Assembly (NCBI GenBank): GCA_041736675.1
Contig: JBGSTD010000022.1
Span: forward strand, 43,821 to 107,820
Reading direction: 5' to 3'
Source: Salaquimonas sp041736675
GTDB taxonomy: Bacteria; Pseudomonadota; Alphaproteobacteria; Rhizobiales; Rhizobiaceae
Length of the DNA: 64,000 nucleotides
Shown here piece after piece: positions 7,429 through 16,651 of the stretch (the first letter of the stretch is position 1; each line of letters starts with the position of its first letter). The translations under genes were made by a program, and so were the position numbers. The notes below the pieces were generated by a model that saw only the letters and a program-made list of their open reading frames with translations, was not told where the DNA came from and made no database searches.

Positions 7429-8829
7429 ATGTCTATGGAAAGCAAGAACGCGAATTCTGGCGCGCAAGACAAGGGTCTGGTTTCCCGTATCCTGACGGCT
7501 ACAGAAATAGATACCCGCATGCTGGGAATGGTTGCCGCCCTGATTGCAATCTGGGTTGCCTTTGACATTTACAGCGGAATTCTCCGTCCAGGTACGGGAT
7601 TGTTTGGCGGCTCATTCCTGACACCGCGAAACCTTTGGACATTGCTTGTTCAAACCTCCTCAATCGCAGTCATGACGACAGGCATGGTTCTGATCATTGT
7701 CATGCGCCATATTGATCTGTCGGTTGGTTCCATGCTCAGTCTGGTTGCAGTTGCGGGCGCTGTGCTGCAGGTCTTCATACTCGCTCCAGCAATTGGTGTC
7801 GGGCATCCGGTGATCTGGATTGCGGCAATTGCGCTGTGCCTGGTTCTCGGTGCCGCCTTAGGTGCCTTCAACGGATTTTTGACCGCTTACGCTCAAATCC
7901 CCGCATTCATCGTTACACTCGGCGGGTTGATTGCCTATAGCGGTGTCGCATTTCTCATCGGCAATGGCGTGACTGTTGCGCCGATGGACAAGACCTACAA
8001 GATTATCGGGGGCGGCATTCCCTCATCCTGGCTTGGGCCTTTTTGGAGCTGGACGCTGGCGATTGTCGCCTGCGCGCTGATTGTTCTTGCCATTATCAAC
8101 GGTCGCCGCGCCCGGGTTCGGTTTGGTTTTCCGCTGCGTCCGATGTGGGCTGAAACAACCCTTGCGACCATCGGAAGCATAGCTGTTCTTGGGGCTACCT
8201 GGGTGGTTTGTGCCTATCCCTGGCCGTTTGGCCTGATCCGCGAATATGCCCTTGAAAACAAGGTTGCCATCCCTGCTGGTGTTGAAAACCGTGATGGTGA
8301 CGCGATCTGCATGGCAGGTGACCAGATTGTCCGCTGTTCGGAAGGCCTGATCTATTACACCGGATATGCGGTGCCTGTGCTAATCGCCCTCGCGGTTGGA
8401 GTCGTGATGACACTTGTTGCTTCGAAAACACGTTTTGGCCGTTATGTTTATGCCATCGGGGGTAATCCCGAAGCAGCCGAATTGGCGGGCATCAACACCA
8501 AAATGATGACGGTGAAAGTGTTTGCCCTGATGGGCTTTCTGGTTGGCATATCCTCGATTATCGCCTCGGCGAGGCTGGATGCGGCAACCAATGCGCTGGG
8601 TCAGTTGAACGAACTTTATGTCATCGCGGCGGCTGTCATCGGAGGCACGTCACTCGCAGGTGGCATCGGAACAATCTACGGCGCACTGCTGGGAGCGTTG
8701 ATGATGCAGTCAATCCAGTCCGGCATGCAATTGTTGAACCTTCCTGCCGCATTCCAGAACATTGTCGTCGGGACAGTTCTGGTGTTCGCAGTCTTCGTCG
8801 ATCAGTTGTATCGCCGTGGTATAAAATAA
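7429..8829 (+). CDS. xylH: xylose ABC transporter permease
   Basis: A multi-pass inner-membrane permease of the ribose/xylose (RbsC/XylH-like) family, 466 aa. Hydrophobic helices are clear throughout; GLVIIVMRHIDLSVGS-type sequence is present as VLIIVMRHIDLSVGSMLS near residue 90, and the C-terminal half has GGNPEAAELAGI, the EAA-like ATPase-contact loop typical of this family. A large insert with two cysteines (ICMAGDQIVRCSEGL at about 285-299) lies between membrane segments, as is common in XylH. ATG 7429 is preferred over an upstream TTG (7417) because GGGAG lies 5 bases before it; a second ATG follows two codons later. It forms the channel for XylF-delivered xylose. Confidence 0.92.
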   Translation: MSMESKNANSGAQDKGLVSRILTATEIDTRMLGMVAALIAIWVAFDIYSGILRPGTGLFGGSFLTPRNLWTLLVQTSSIAVMTTGMVLIIVMRHIDLSVGSMLSLVAVAGAVLQVFILAPAIGVGHPVIWIAAIALCLVLGAALGAFNGFLTAYAQIPAFIVTLGGLIAYSGVAFLIGNGVTVAPMDKTYKIIGGGIPSSWLGPFWSWTLAIVACALIVLAIINGRRARVRFGFPLRPMWAETTLATIGSIAVLGATWVVCAYPWPFGLIREYALENKVAIPAGVENRDGDAICMAGDQIVRCSEGLIYYTGYAVPVLIALAVGVVMTLVASKTRFGRYVYAIGGNPEAAELAGINTKMMTVKVFALMGFLVGISSIIASARLDAATNALGQLNELYVIAAAVIGGTSLAGGIGTIYGALLGALMMQSIQSGMQLLNLPAAFQNIVVGTVLVFAVFVDQLYRRGIK

Positions 8830-8842
8830 GGGAGTAGCGGTC

Positions 8843-9697
8843 ATGAAAGAACAATCCAAAACAAAAACAGTCGCCGCCCGCGCCGCCAGTTCGGCTGCCG
8901 TGAAATCCGGCATTGTGGCTGAGGCCGCGACGCCGCTGGTTGAGATGAAGGATATCTCCATCGCCTTTGGCGGTATCAAGGCTGTCGATCACGCGTCGGT
9001 ATCGCTCTATCCCGGCGAAGTGGTCGGGCTTCTCGGTCACAATGGCGCAGGCAAATCAACGCTGATCAAAATCCTGTCGGGTGCCTACAAGTCTGATTCC
9101 GGCGAAATCCTGATTGATGGCCAGCCTGCCTCGATCAGCAATCCGCGCGATGCAAAAGGCTACGGCATTGAAACGATCTACCAGACGCTGGCGGTTGCCG
9201 ACAATGTTGATGCTGCGGCCAATTTGTTCCTCGGCCGCGAACTGCAGACCAAGTGGGGAACGCTTGATGATGCCGCAATGGAATCCGAAGCGCGCAAGGT
9301 GATGGGCCGTCTCAATCCCAACTTCCGAAAATTCAAGGACCCGGTAAAAGCCCTTTCGGGTGGTCAGCGCCAGTCGGTGGCTATTGCCCGCGCCATCCTC
9401 TTCAATGCCCGCATTTTGATCATGGATGAGCCGACAGCCGCGCTTGGTCCGCAGGAAACAGCGCAAGTGGGCGAACTGATCAAGCAGCTGAAAGCAGAAG
9501 GCATCGGCATTTTCCTTATCAGCCATGACCTGCATGATGTGTTTGATCTGGCGGACCGGGTTGCCGTGATGAAAAACGGCCAGATGGTTGGCCATGCCAA
9601 AACAAGCGATGTGACCAAGGACGAGGTTCTGGGAATGATCATTCTTGGCAAATGCCCGCCATCTGCCATCAATGGCCCAGGCGCGGTAGTCGCATAA
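8843..9697 (+). CDS. xylG: xylose ABC transporter ATP-binding protein, single ABC domain
   Basis: A cytosolic ATPase of 284 aa with one nucleotide-binding domain: Walker A GHNGAGKST (about residue 72), Q-loop region ETIYQTLAVADN, signature LSGGQRQ, Walker B ILIMDEPTAALG and switch histidine in LISHDLHDV. Family knowledge: enterobacterial XylG and RbsA are two-domain proteins of about 500 aa, whereas this one has a single domain as in the rhizobial fructose ATPase FrcA, so it must act as a homodimer. About 35 Ala/Ser/Lys-rich residues precede the domain. Its TAA stop overlaps the xylB ATG by one base (ATAATG). It energises uptake through XylH. Confidence 0.9.
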   Translation: MKEQSKTKTVAARAASSAAVKSGIVAEAATPLVEMKDISIAFGGIKAVDHASVSLYPGEVVGLLGHNGAGKSTLIKILSGAYKSDSGEILIDGQPASISNPRDAKGYGIETIYQTLAVADNVDAAANLFLGRELQTKWGTLDDAAMESEARKVMGRLNPNFRKFKDPVKALSGGQRQSVAIARAILFNARILIMDEPTAALGPQETAQVGELIKQLKAEGIGIFLISHDLHDVFDLADRVAVMKNGQMVGHAKTSDVTKDEVLGMIILGKCPPSAINGPGAVVA

Positions 9698-11148
9698 TGT
9701 ATATCGGCATTGATCTTGGCACATCCGGGGTCAAAATCCTCCTTATGGATGCTGACCAAAACATTACAGGGTCTGCTGCCCATTCAATCGAAGTGTCGCG
9801 GCCACATTCTGGCTGGTCGGAACAGAACCCGCTTGACTGGATTTCGGCCAGCGAGGCCGCTTTTAGCCAATTACACCGTGACCATCCGAGGCAAATGGCA
9901 GCCGTAAAGGGTATCGGCTTTTCCGGCCAGATGCACGGGGCTACATTGCTGGACAATGGAGGCGAAGTGCTGCGCCCTTGTATCTTGTGGAACGATACGA
10001 GAAGCCACAGGGAAGCCGCCGAACTCGACGCAAACCCGCTTTTCCGCGCGGTTTCAGGCAATATTGTTTTTCCCGGATTTACCGCGCCAAAACTCGTCTG
10101 GGTAAAAAACAATGAGCCCGACCTATTTGCACGCACGGCAAAAGTGCTGCTGCCGAAGGATTATCTGCGCTTTTGGCTGACGGGCGAATATGTCTCGGAA
10201 ATGTCTGATGCTGCCGGAACATCCTGGCTTGATACGGGCAGGCGCAACTGGTCGAGCGAACTGCTTGAGGCCTCCTTCATGCAACGCAGCCAAATGCCTT
10301 CGCTTGTCGAAGGATCAGCTGTTTCCGGCATGTTGAAACGCGATCTGGCAGCCAGATGGGGCATGGGTCCAAATGTGGTGGTGGCTGGTGGAGCAGGCGA
10401 CAATGCAGCTTCCGCGATCGGTATGGGCGCCGTCAGATCTGGCTCGGCATTTGTTTCGCTGGGCACATCCGGGGTTCTGTTTGCCGCCAATGACCGTTAC
10501 CTGCCCAATCCTGAAAGTGCGGTGCATGCGTTTTGTCACGCAGTCCCCGATACCTGGCACCAGATGGGCGTCATTTTATCTGCAACCGATTCGCTCAACT
10601 GGCTTTCCGGCATTACCGGCAAATCGGGAAAGGAACTTGCCGATGGACTTGGCGAGACACTTAAAGCCCCAGGTGGAATGACATTTCTTCCCTATCTATC
10701 GGGCGAACGCACGCCACATAACGATGCTGATATTCGCGGGCTGCTCTTTGGTCTGGATCATGGCAGCGATGTTGCCGCGTTGACACAGGCTGTGGTTGAA
10801 GGCGTCACCTTCGCACTCCGCGATAATATGAGTGCGCTCGAAACTGCCGGAACCACTCTCGAACGGATTACTGCCGTAGGCGGGGGATCGCGTTCAATCT
10901 ACTGGCTGAAAACCATAGCAACAGCGCTTGGTGTTCCGGTCGACATTCCTGCCGACGGCGATTTTGGTGCTGCTTTTGGTGCTGCCCGTCTTGCGCTCAT
11001 GGCAGCTGAAAACGCATCGCCTGAAGAAATATGCACCCCGCCGGCGATTATCAGGACCATCGAGCCTGATACATCGCACCGTGCGGCATTTGATGAGGCT
11101 TACCAGCGCTACCGCAATCTTTATCCCGCTATCAAAAATATTCATTGA
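9697..11148 (+). CDS. xylB: xylulokinase
   Basis: A FGGY-family carbohydrate kinase of 483 aa that phosphorylates D-xylulose to xylulose 5-phosphate, feeding the pentose phosphate pathway. It begins MYIGIDLGTSGVKILLMDAD, the phosphate-binding start of the family; the frame is open upstream to 9652, but only ATG 9697 gives this N terminus and the one-base overlap with the xylG stop. The substrate-binding motif GFSGQMHGATLLD is present at about residues 73-85, the catalytic region ending VVVAGGAGDNAASAIGMG near 230 and the C-terminal ATP-binding AVGGGSRSIYWLKTIA near 395-410. It sits between xylG and xylA, 10 bases before the latter. Confidence 0.95.
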   Translation: MYIGIDLGTSGVKILLMDADQNITGSAAHSIEVSRPHSGWSEQNPLDWISASEAAFSQLHRDHPRQMAAVKGIGFSGQMHGATLLDNGGEVLRPCILWNDTRSHREAAELDANPLFRAVSGNIVFPGFTAPKLVWVKNNEPDLFARTAKVLLPKDYLRFWLTGEYVSEMSDAAGTSWLDTGRRNWSSELLEASFMQRSQMPSLVEGSAVSGMLKRDLAARWGMGPNVVVAGGAGDNAASAIGMGAVRSGSAFVSLGTSGVLFAANDRYLPNPESAVHAFCHAVPDTWHQMGVILSATDSLNWLSGITGKSGKELADGLGETLKAPGGMTFLPYLSGERTPHNDADIRGLLFGLDHGSDVAALTQAVVEGVTFALRDNMSALETAGTTLERITAVGGGSRSIYWLKTIATALGVPVDIPADGDFGAAFGAARLALMAAENASPEEICTPPAIIRTIEPDTSHRAAFDEAYQRYRNLYPAIKNIH

Positions 11149-11158
11149 GGAGATTTCA

Positions 11159-12481
11159 ATGGCTACCGGATTTTTCGGCGACATCACCCGTATTCCCCAC
11201 GAAGGCAAGGAGAGCAAAAATCCTCTCGCCTTCAAGCATTACCATCCCGATGAAGTGGTTATGGGCAAGCGGATGGAAGACCATTTGCGCTTTGCAGTGT
11301 GCTATTGGCATACTTTCTGCTGGCCGGGCACTGATCCGTTCGGCGGCCAGACATTTGACCGTCCCTGGTTTGCCGACAAGATGGGCGACAGCATGGCTGC
11401 TGCAAAACTGAAAGCCGATGTGGCTTTCGAAATGTTCACCGCCCTTGGCACTCCCTACTACTGTTTCCACGATGCGGATGTACGTCCTGAAGGCCAGTCG
11501 TTTGCGGAGAATACAAAAAATCTCAACGAGATCGTGGATTATTTCGAGCGCAAACAGGCTGATACCGGCGTCAAACTTTTGTGGGGAACGGCAAATCTTT
11601 TCTCGCACAGGCGCTATATGTCGGGTGCTGCCACCAGTCCTGATGCAAGGGTCTTTGCGTTTGCCGCGGCAACCGTAAAGACCTGCATGGATGCAACTCA
11701 CCGCCTTGGCGGCGAAAACTATGTCTTGTGGGGCGGGCGCGAGGGCTATGAAACACTTCTCAATACAAACCTCCGCCAGGAAGACCAGCAGATGGGCCGT
11801 TTTCTCAACCTGGTTGTCGAGTACAAACACAAGATCGGTTTCAAGGGTACCATCCTGATTGAGCCCAAGCCGCAGGAACCAAGCAAGCATCAGTATGACT
11901 ATGACGTTGCAACCGTTTATGGTTTCCTCAAGCGCCACGGGCTGGAAAACGAAGTCAAGGTCAACATTGAGCAGGGCCATGCCATTCTGGCGGGTCATAC
12001 CTTCGAACATGAGCTGGGCCTTGCCAATGCCCTCGGCATTTTTGGCTCGATCGACATGAACCGCAATGATTACCAGTCAGGCTGGGACACCGACCAGTTC
12101 CCCAACAATGTGCCTGAAATGGCGCTGGCTTACTATGAGGTACTCAAGGGTGGCGGGTTCAAGACAGGGGGCACCAATTTTGACGCCAAGCTTCGCCGCC
12201 AGTCGCTTGAGCCGGAAGACCTGTTGATCGCCCATATCGGCGGTATGGACTGTTGTGCTCGCGGCCTGAAGGCAGCTGCCGCAATGCTGGAAGACGGGGT
12301 GCTGACACGTTTTGTCGAAGAGCGCTACTCGAACTGGAAGCACGAAGGCGCTGCCAAAATGCTGGCAGGCAAGACGCCGCTCGAAGACATTGCCAACTGG
12401 GTCGAGAAAGAGGATATCCGGCCGGAGCCGTATTCGGGCCGTCAGGAACTGCTGGAAAACATCGTCAACAGCTACTGCTGA
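11159..12481 (+). CDS. xylA: xylose isomerase
   Basis: A cytosolic metal-dependent isomerase (440 aa) that converts D-xylose to D-xylulose. Catalytic and metal-binding motifs are present: CFHDADVRPEG with the active-site His and Asp, YVLWGGREGYETLLNTN, EPKPQEPSKHQYDYD, EQGHAILAGHTFEHEL, SIDMNRNDYQSGWDTDQFP. The start is ATG 11159, preceded by GAGGAGAT 7 bases upstream, giving the family N terminus MATGFFGD; the open frame to 10928 overlaps xylB and is not used. The length matches class II xylose isomerases (about 435-440 aa). Last gene of the xylFHGBA operon; the SDR gene converges 6 bases downstream. Confidence 0.97.
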   Translation: MATGFFGDITRIPHEGKESKNPLAFKHYHPDEVVMGKRMEDHLRFAVCYWHTFCWPGTDPFGGQTFDRPWFADKMGDSMAAAKLKADVAFEMFTALGTPYYCFHDADVRPEGQSFAENTKNLNEIVDYFERKQADTGVKLLWGTANLFSHRRYMSGAATSPDARVFAFAAATVKTCMDATHRLGGENYVLWGGREGYETLLNTNLRQEDQQMGRFLNLVVEYKHKIGFKGTILIEPKPQEPSKHQYDYDVATVYGFLKRHGLENEVKVNIEQGHAILAGHTFEHELGLANALGIFGSIDMNRNDYQSGWDTDQFPNNVPEMALAYYEVLKGGGFKTGGTNFDAKLRRQSLEPEDLLIAHIGGMDCCARGLKAAAAMLEDGVLTRFVEERYSNWKHEGAAKMLAGKTPLEDIANWVEKEDIRPEPYSGRQELLENIVNSYC

Positions 12482-12487
12482 GCGCCG

Positions 12488-13240
12488 TCATTCGGGAACC
12501 TGATCGCCTTTCCAGTCATATACCTTGCCGCTCATGGACGCATCTGCCTTGTCAATAACTGACAAGAGGTATCTGGCTGATTGATCGGGCGTGAAGCGCT
12601 CATTTGCATTGGCCTGAAACGGCTGCGACAGGCTGGTCGCGACAGTTCCCGGATGCAGGCCGAGGACGATTGCGTGGCGGTTTTTTCTGGCAAGCTCAAT
12701 CGAGAATGTCCGCAACAGCTGGTTTAGCGCTGCCTTTGAAGAACGATAACTGTACCAGCCGCCGAGCCTGTTATCCGCAATACTGCCAACCCGCGCCGAG
12801 AGTGCTGCCATGACGGTTCGCCTGTTCTTGGCGAGCAAAGGCGCGAAGTGTTTCATTACGAGGGCTGGGCCAATGGCATTGATGGCAAAAACCTTTGCCA
12901 TCCCTTTGCCATCGAGCATCCGCCAATCCTTTTCCGGCTGCAGGCCGTCGTCGTGCAGGATGCCGCTGGCGATCAATACAATGTCGAGTTCCCCCTCGCT
13001 GGCGATCTGCGCAGCAGCGTTCACAATGCTTGTCTCATCCGTCAGATCGAGGGAAAGCCATTTGACCGGGTGTTCAGCTACAGCCGACCTGTCCGGGTTG
13101 CGTGACAGGGCATAGACTGCGCCAGCCTGGCCGCCTTGCGCCAATTGACCGGCGAGTGCTCCACCAATGCCGCCCGAAGCTCCGATGATTGCGATGCGCA
13201 AGGGATTGGCGTTGTCATTTGCAAAATTTTCCAAAGCCAT
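12488..13240 (-). CDS. short-chain dehydrogenase/reductase (C-factor-like SDR, 250 aa)
   Basis: A Rossmann-fold oxidoreductase with the N-terminal NAD(P)-binding motif GASGGIGGALAGQL (TGxxxGxG type) and the catalytic YSYRSSKAALNQL (YxxxK) near residue 160, followed by HPGTVATSLSQPF. This combination, with the short loop and LHPGTV, matches the csgA/C-factor-like subgroup; the substrate is unknown. ATG 13240 is preferred to ATG 13261 because AAGGGACG lies before it; the longer form adds only seven residues. It converges on xylA, with 6 bases between the stops, and is divergent from the LysE-type exporter. No pathway link with the xylose genes is evident. Confidence 0.85.
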   Translation of the reverse strand: MALENFANDNANPLRIAIIGASGGIGGALAGQLAQGGQAGAVYALSRNPDRSAVAEHPVKWLSLDLTDETSIVNAAAQIASEGELDIVLIASGILHDDGLQPEKDWRMLDGKGMAKVFAINAIGPALVMKHFAPLLAKNRRTVMAALSARVGSIADNRLGGWYSYRSSKAALNQLLRTFSIELARKNRHAIVLGLHPGTVATSLSQPFQANANERFTPDQSARYLLSVIDKADASMSGKVYDWKGDQVPE

Positions 13241-13313
13241 CGACAAACGTCCCTTGATCATGTGTAAAGCAAACTGGTATCTGGAGCGGCAGAAATCAAG
13301 ATAGGGTAGCGCA

Positions 13314-13931
13314 ATGGTTTTGACAGCATATCTGGCCTATGCGGCGGCACTCGCGGTTGCAGCCGCAATTCCCGGACCCGGTGTTGCGGCGCTTGTTGCA
13401 AGAGCATTGGGAACGGGTGCCCAACGCTCAATACCCATGCTTGTCGGCCTTGCACTCGGCGATGTGGTCTATCTATCGCTGGCGGTGGGCGGCCTTGCAT
13501 TCATTGCCAACACGTTTGCCGGGGTCTTTGCGGCTATCAAGATCGCAGGCGCATGTTATCTCATTTATCTCGCCTACAAATTCTGGACAGCAGGCATCGA
13601 GATTCAGGATGTCCGCAAATCTACCGGCAAGCGCGAAGGCGTCACATCCTTTCTCGCCGGTCTTGCAGTTACCCTTGGCAATCCGAAAGTTGTTATTTTC
13701 TACATGGCAATCCTGCCGGTGGTGATGGATTTGAGCAATGTTTCCTTCAATGCCTATCTCCTTCTTGTCGCTATCACCTTTGCCGTTCTGTTCCTCGTGA
13801 TGACTCCCTATATCCTGCTTGCTTCCCGCGCGCGCTCGTTTTTCAAGAACCCGATTGCCCTGAAAAGACTGAACCGGACAGCAGCCAGCGCAATGGCGGC
13901 AACCGCGACATGGATCATCTCGCGCTCGTAA
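13314..13931 (+). CDS. LysE family amino-acid exporter (205 aa)
   Basis: An inner-membrane protein with about six hydrophobic helices. The N terminus AYLAYAAALAVAAAIPGPGV carries the PGPG motif of the LysE/RhtB exporter family, and LAVTLGNPKVVIFYMAILP (about residues 117-135) is the second family hallmark (GNPK). The length, about 205 aa, is standard. Such proteins export amino acids or their derivatives by proton exchange; which one is not visible here. It is divergent from the SDR gene with 73 bases between the starts, and followed 134 bases later by cysK, so an export role for cysteine-pathway compounds is possible but unproven. Confidence 0.9.
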   Translation: MVLTAYLAYAAALAVAAAIPGPGVAALVARALGTGAQRSIPMLVGLALGDVVYLSLAVGGLAFIANTFAGVFAAIKIAGACYLIYLAYKFWTAGIEIQDVRKSTGKREGVTSFLAGLAVTLGNPKVVIFYMAILPVVMDLSNVSFNAYLLLVAITFAVLFLVMTPYILLASRARSFFKNPIALKRLNRTAASAMAATATWIISRS

Positions 13932-14065
13932 TCCAAAAAATATTCTGCGCACGGGACAAAGCTTGGAAACTTGTTCTCCGCTTGCGCGTTCGCCGCACGA
14001 AGGCAGTCTGGTCAAACAAGTGCAAAGCTGGTTAAATCGTCCTTTTAAAACTGGAGGATATCTCG

Positions 14066-15028
14066 ATGGCGAAGCAACCCGGTCGCGGCCGCATCTACAA
14101 GAACATTGTTGAAACCATCGGCGACACGCCACTTGTGCGCCTCGACAAGCTTGCCAAAAAGCACAAGGTAAAAGCCAATCTTCTGGCAAAGCTCGAATTC
14201 TTCAATCCCATTGCTTCGGTCAAGGACCGCATTGGCGTCAACATGATTGAAACCATGGAAAAGAAGGGCCTTATCACGCCCGGCAAGTCCGTACTGATTG
14301 AACCGACCTCCGGCAATACCGGGATCGGCCTTGCCTTTGCTGCGGCGCAAAAAGGGTACCGCCTGATCCTGACCATGCCTGAAACCATGTCGATAGAGCG
14401 GCGCAAGATGTTTGCGCTTCTTGGCGCCGAGCTGGTTTTGACAGAAGGCGCAAAAGGCATGAAAGGCGCCATCGCCAAGGCCGAGGAACTGGCGGCGGAA
14501 ACGAAAAACGGCATTGTGCCTCAGCAGTTTGAAAATCCGGGAAATCCGGCCATACACAACAAGACCACGGGACCCGAAATCTGGAACGATACCAAGGGCA
14601 AGGTGGACATATTTGTGTCGGGCATTGGCACCGGCGGAACAATCACCGGTGCCGGCAAATACCTGAAAAAACAAAACCCGAAAATTCATATTGTTGCAGT
14701 TGAACCGAAAGATTCGCCCGTCCTGTCAGGCGGCAATCCCGGCCCGCACAAGATCCAGGGCATCGGTGCCGGATTTGCTCCCAAGGTTCTTGATACAAAA
14801 ATCTACAACGAGATCGTTCAGGTGACCAATGATGAAGCTTTCGCCATGGCACGCGAGGTAGCAAAACTCGAAGGTGTTCCGGTCGGCATATCCTCGGGTG
14901 CTGCATTGACGGCGGCAATCAAGGTTGGCAAGCGCAAGGAGTTTGAAGGCAAGAACCTTGTCGTGATCATTCCAAGTTTTGCCGAGCGCTATTTGTCAAC
15001 AGCCCTGTTCGAAGGCCTTGGAGAATAA
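14066..15028 (+). CDS. cysK: cysteine synthase A (O-acetylserine sulfhydrylase)
   Basis: A PLP enzyme of 320 aa that makes L-cysteine from O-acetylserine and sulfide. The PLP lysine lies in NPIASVKDRIGVNM (about residues 46-59), the substrate loop is EPTSGNTGIGLAF (near 74-86) and the phosphate-binding loop GIGTGGTITGAGKYL is near 185-199; the C-terminal PVGISSGAAL completes the family signature. The start has GGAGG 8 bases upstream. It is a single gene, separated by 134 bases from the LysE-type exporter and convergent with the cytochrome P450, whose stop is 3 bases away. No terminator is visible between them. Confidence 0.96.
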   Translation: MAKQPGRGRIYKNIVETIGDTPLVRLDKLAKKHKVKANLLAKLEFFNPIASVKDRIGVNMIETMEKKGLITPGKSVLIEPTSGNTGIGLAFAAAQKGYRLILTMPETMSIERRKMFALLGAELVLTEGAKGMKGAIAKAEELAAETKNGIVPQQFENPGNPAIHNKTTGPEIWNDTKGKVDIFVSGIGTGGTITGAGKYLKKQNPKIHIVAVEPKDSPVLSGGNPGPHKIQGIGAGFAPKVLDTKIYNEIVQVTNDEAFAMAREVAKLEGVPVGISSGAALTAAIKVGKRKEFEGKNLVVIIPSFAERYLSTALFEGLGE

Positions 15029-15031
15029 CGT

Positions 15032-16405
15032 CTACCGCCTCGTCACCTTCATGTGCAGACCGCCCTTTGGCTGCGTCGTCAGTTTTTGAACAGGCCAGGG
15101 GTGGATTGCGCCTGCAGCCATGTCGAAGCGGAAACGTGACATTAAAACCGCCAGCGCAATAACTGCTTCCTGCAGGGCAAAACTGGCGCCAATACAAATA
15201 CGCGGACCTGCCCCAAAGGGCAGATACTGAAAACGGTGCATGCGGTTGCGATTTTCCGGCCAGAACCGCGAGGGGATAAACGCGTTGGGCTGATCCCACA
15301 ATTTGCGGTGGCGGTGGACTGTCCACGGCATAATCAAAAGGGTCACATCCTTTTCGATTTTCAGATCTCCCCACTGATCGTTGTCAATCGCGGCACGGTT
15401 GATGGAGGGTGCCGGCGGATAAAGCCGCATGGCCTCTTCGAAGGCGGCGCGGGTTTTCGGCATCTGGTCCAGCCACTCGACAGGCGGCGGGTTTTTACCA
15501 AGAACCTCTTCTATCTCATCTTCGACAATGAGACGGTCAGCGGGCGAATTGGCAAGACAGTAGAGCGTCCAGCCAAGGGAGCGCGCGGTGGTTTCATGCC
15601 CTGCCCCGATAAACGTGATGATATTGTCGTCGATCTCTTCGCTGGTCAGGCCATTTGGCCCCTCGGCGCGCAGCAACAGCGTCAGGAAATCCTCCGGAAC
15701 ATTCCTTGGATCATCGCGCATTTTCACGCGCCTCGCCTCGGCCGTATCGCTGACCAGTTTGCGGAACTTGGCCATGACACGCTTGCCGCCAAAGCGAAGG
15801 ACGCGCGGAACCCAAGGCGGCGCCTTGAGAAGATCCATCGGATCGACCCGGCCCATCGTGTTGAGCAATTGATCCACATCCTTTGCAAAGCTCTCATTGG
15901 CCCCGACAATCTCGCCGGAAAACAGCGTTTCCGCCAGGATGTCAAAAGTCAGTTCGGTCATGTCATGGCTGATTTCGTGGATACCGCTGCTGTTTTCATA
16001 GCGGTGACAGAACTTTTCCGTGCGCTTCAGCATCATGTCGGCAAAGCCGTTGATGTGGCGCGGAGTGAATACCGGAGCCATTGCCTTGCGCGAGCGTTTC
16101 CAGGTTTCGCCTTCGGCGGTCAAAAGACCGTCTTGCAGGATCGGGCGCAAGATCAACTGGCGGATCGTCGCCATCCGGTAGTTTTTTGCATTGTCCACCA
16201 GCACGTGTCTGATGAGGTCGGGATCATTGGCAATGATCGTCCGTTCGTTGAAAAATTTGGCCTGTATATGATCTTCGGTATAGGAGGGCATGCCCCAAAG
16301 TTCGAGAGGATTGCGCATCATCACGCGGATGATTTCCAGCCTCGAAGGCGGCACGCGACGCGGCTCGGGACAGGGTGGCTCGAAGGGCTTGATGCGCTGG
16401 TCCAT
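15032..16405 (-). CDS. cytochrome P450 (457 aa)
   Basis: A haem-thiolate monooxygenase. The I-helix oxygen-activation motif reads GAGHETTARSLGW (about residues 268-280), the K-helix ExxR is EEAMRLYPPAP, and the Cys-ligand loop is FGAGPRICIGASFALQE near 395-411. There is no membrane anchor or fused reductase domain, so redox partners must come from elsewhere. The sequence style (long A/T-helix PPSRLEIIRVMMRNPLELWG start, HRHRKLWDQPNAFIPSRF) resembles the CYP4/CYP102-like class of bacterial P450s, so a lipid or fatty-acid-type substrate is possible; this is inference. Divergent from gyrB over 246 bases. A long open frame on the other strand (15236-16477) is only its shadow. Confidence 0.93.
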   Translation of the reverse strand: MDQRIKPFEPPCPEPRRVPPSRLEIIRVMMRNPLELWGMPSYTEDHIQAKFFNERTIIANDPDLIRHVLVDNAKNYRMATIRQLILRPILQDGLLTAEGETWKRSRKAMAPVFTPRHINGFADMMLKRTEKFCHRYENSSGIHEISHDMTELTFDILAETLFSGEIVGANESFAKDVDQLLNTMGRVDPMDLLKAPPWVPRVLRFGGKRVMAKFRKLVSDTAEARRVKMRDDPRNVPEDFLTLLLRAEGPNGLTSEEIDDNIITFIGAGHETTARSLGWTLYCLANSPADRLIVEDEIEEVLGKNPPPVEWLDQMPKTRAAFEEAMRLYPPAPSINRAAIDNDQWGDLKIEKDVTLLIMPWTVHRHRKLWDQPNAFIPSRFWPENRNRMHRFQYLPFGAGPRICIGASFALQEAVIALAVLMSRFRFDMAAGAIHPWPVQKLTTQPKGGLHMKVTRR

Positions 16406-16651
16406 GAAATCCTTTCCGGGCCGACAATGTCATACATCGGTGTCAATCACACGAGGTCAAACAACGTGCGGAGGTAAAAATAGCAACCTTAAACCGATAT
16501 GGGTCATTGGTGTCCATACAGATAAAATGGGGATAAAATTTGGTTTTTCCACCTAAAAAGCCTATATCTGGAGCAGGAAAAATGCCGATTCGTTTCTTTT
16601 GTGAATATGGCGTAGAGACTGGCGAACTAACAGCACACAAATGGAATCCCT

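Noticed and set aside
11156..12010. 284-codon left-reading frame
   Set aside because: Antisense to xylA with no recognisable motif.
15236..16477. 413-codon right-reading frame
   Set aside because: It is a shadow of the cytochrome P450 gene on the other strand; the P450 haem and I-helix motifs settle the real frame.
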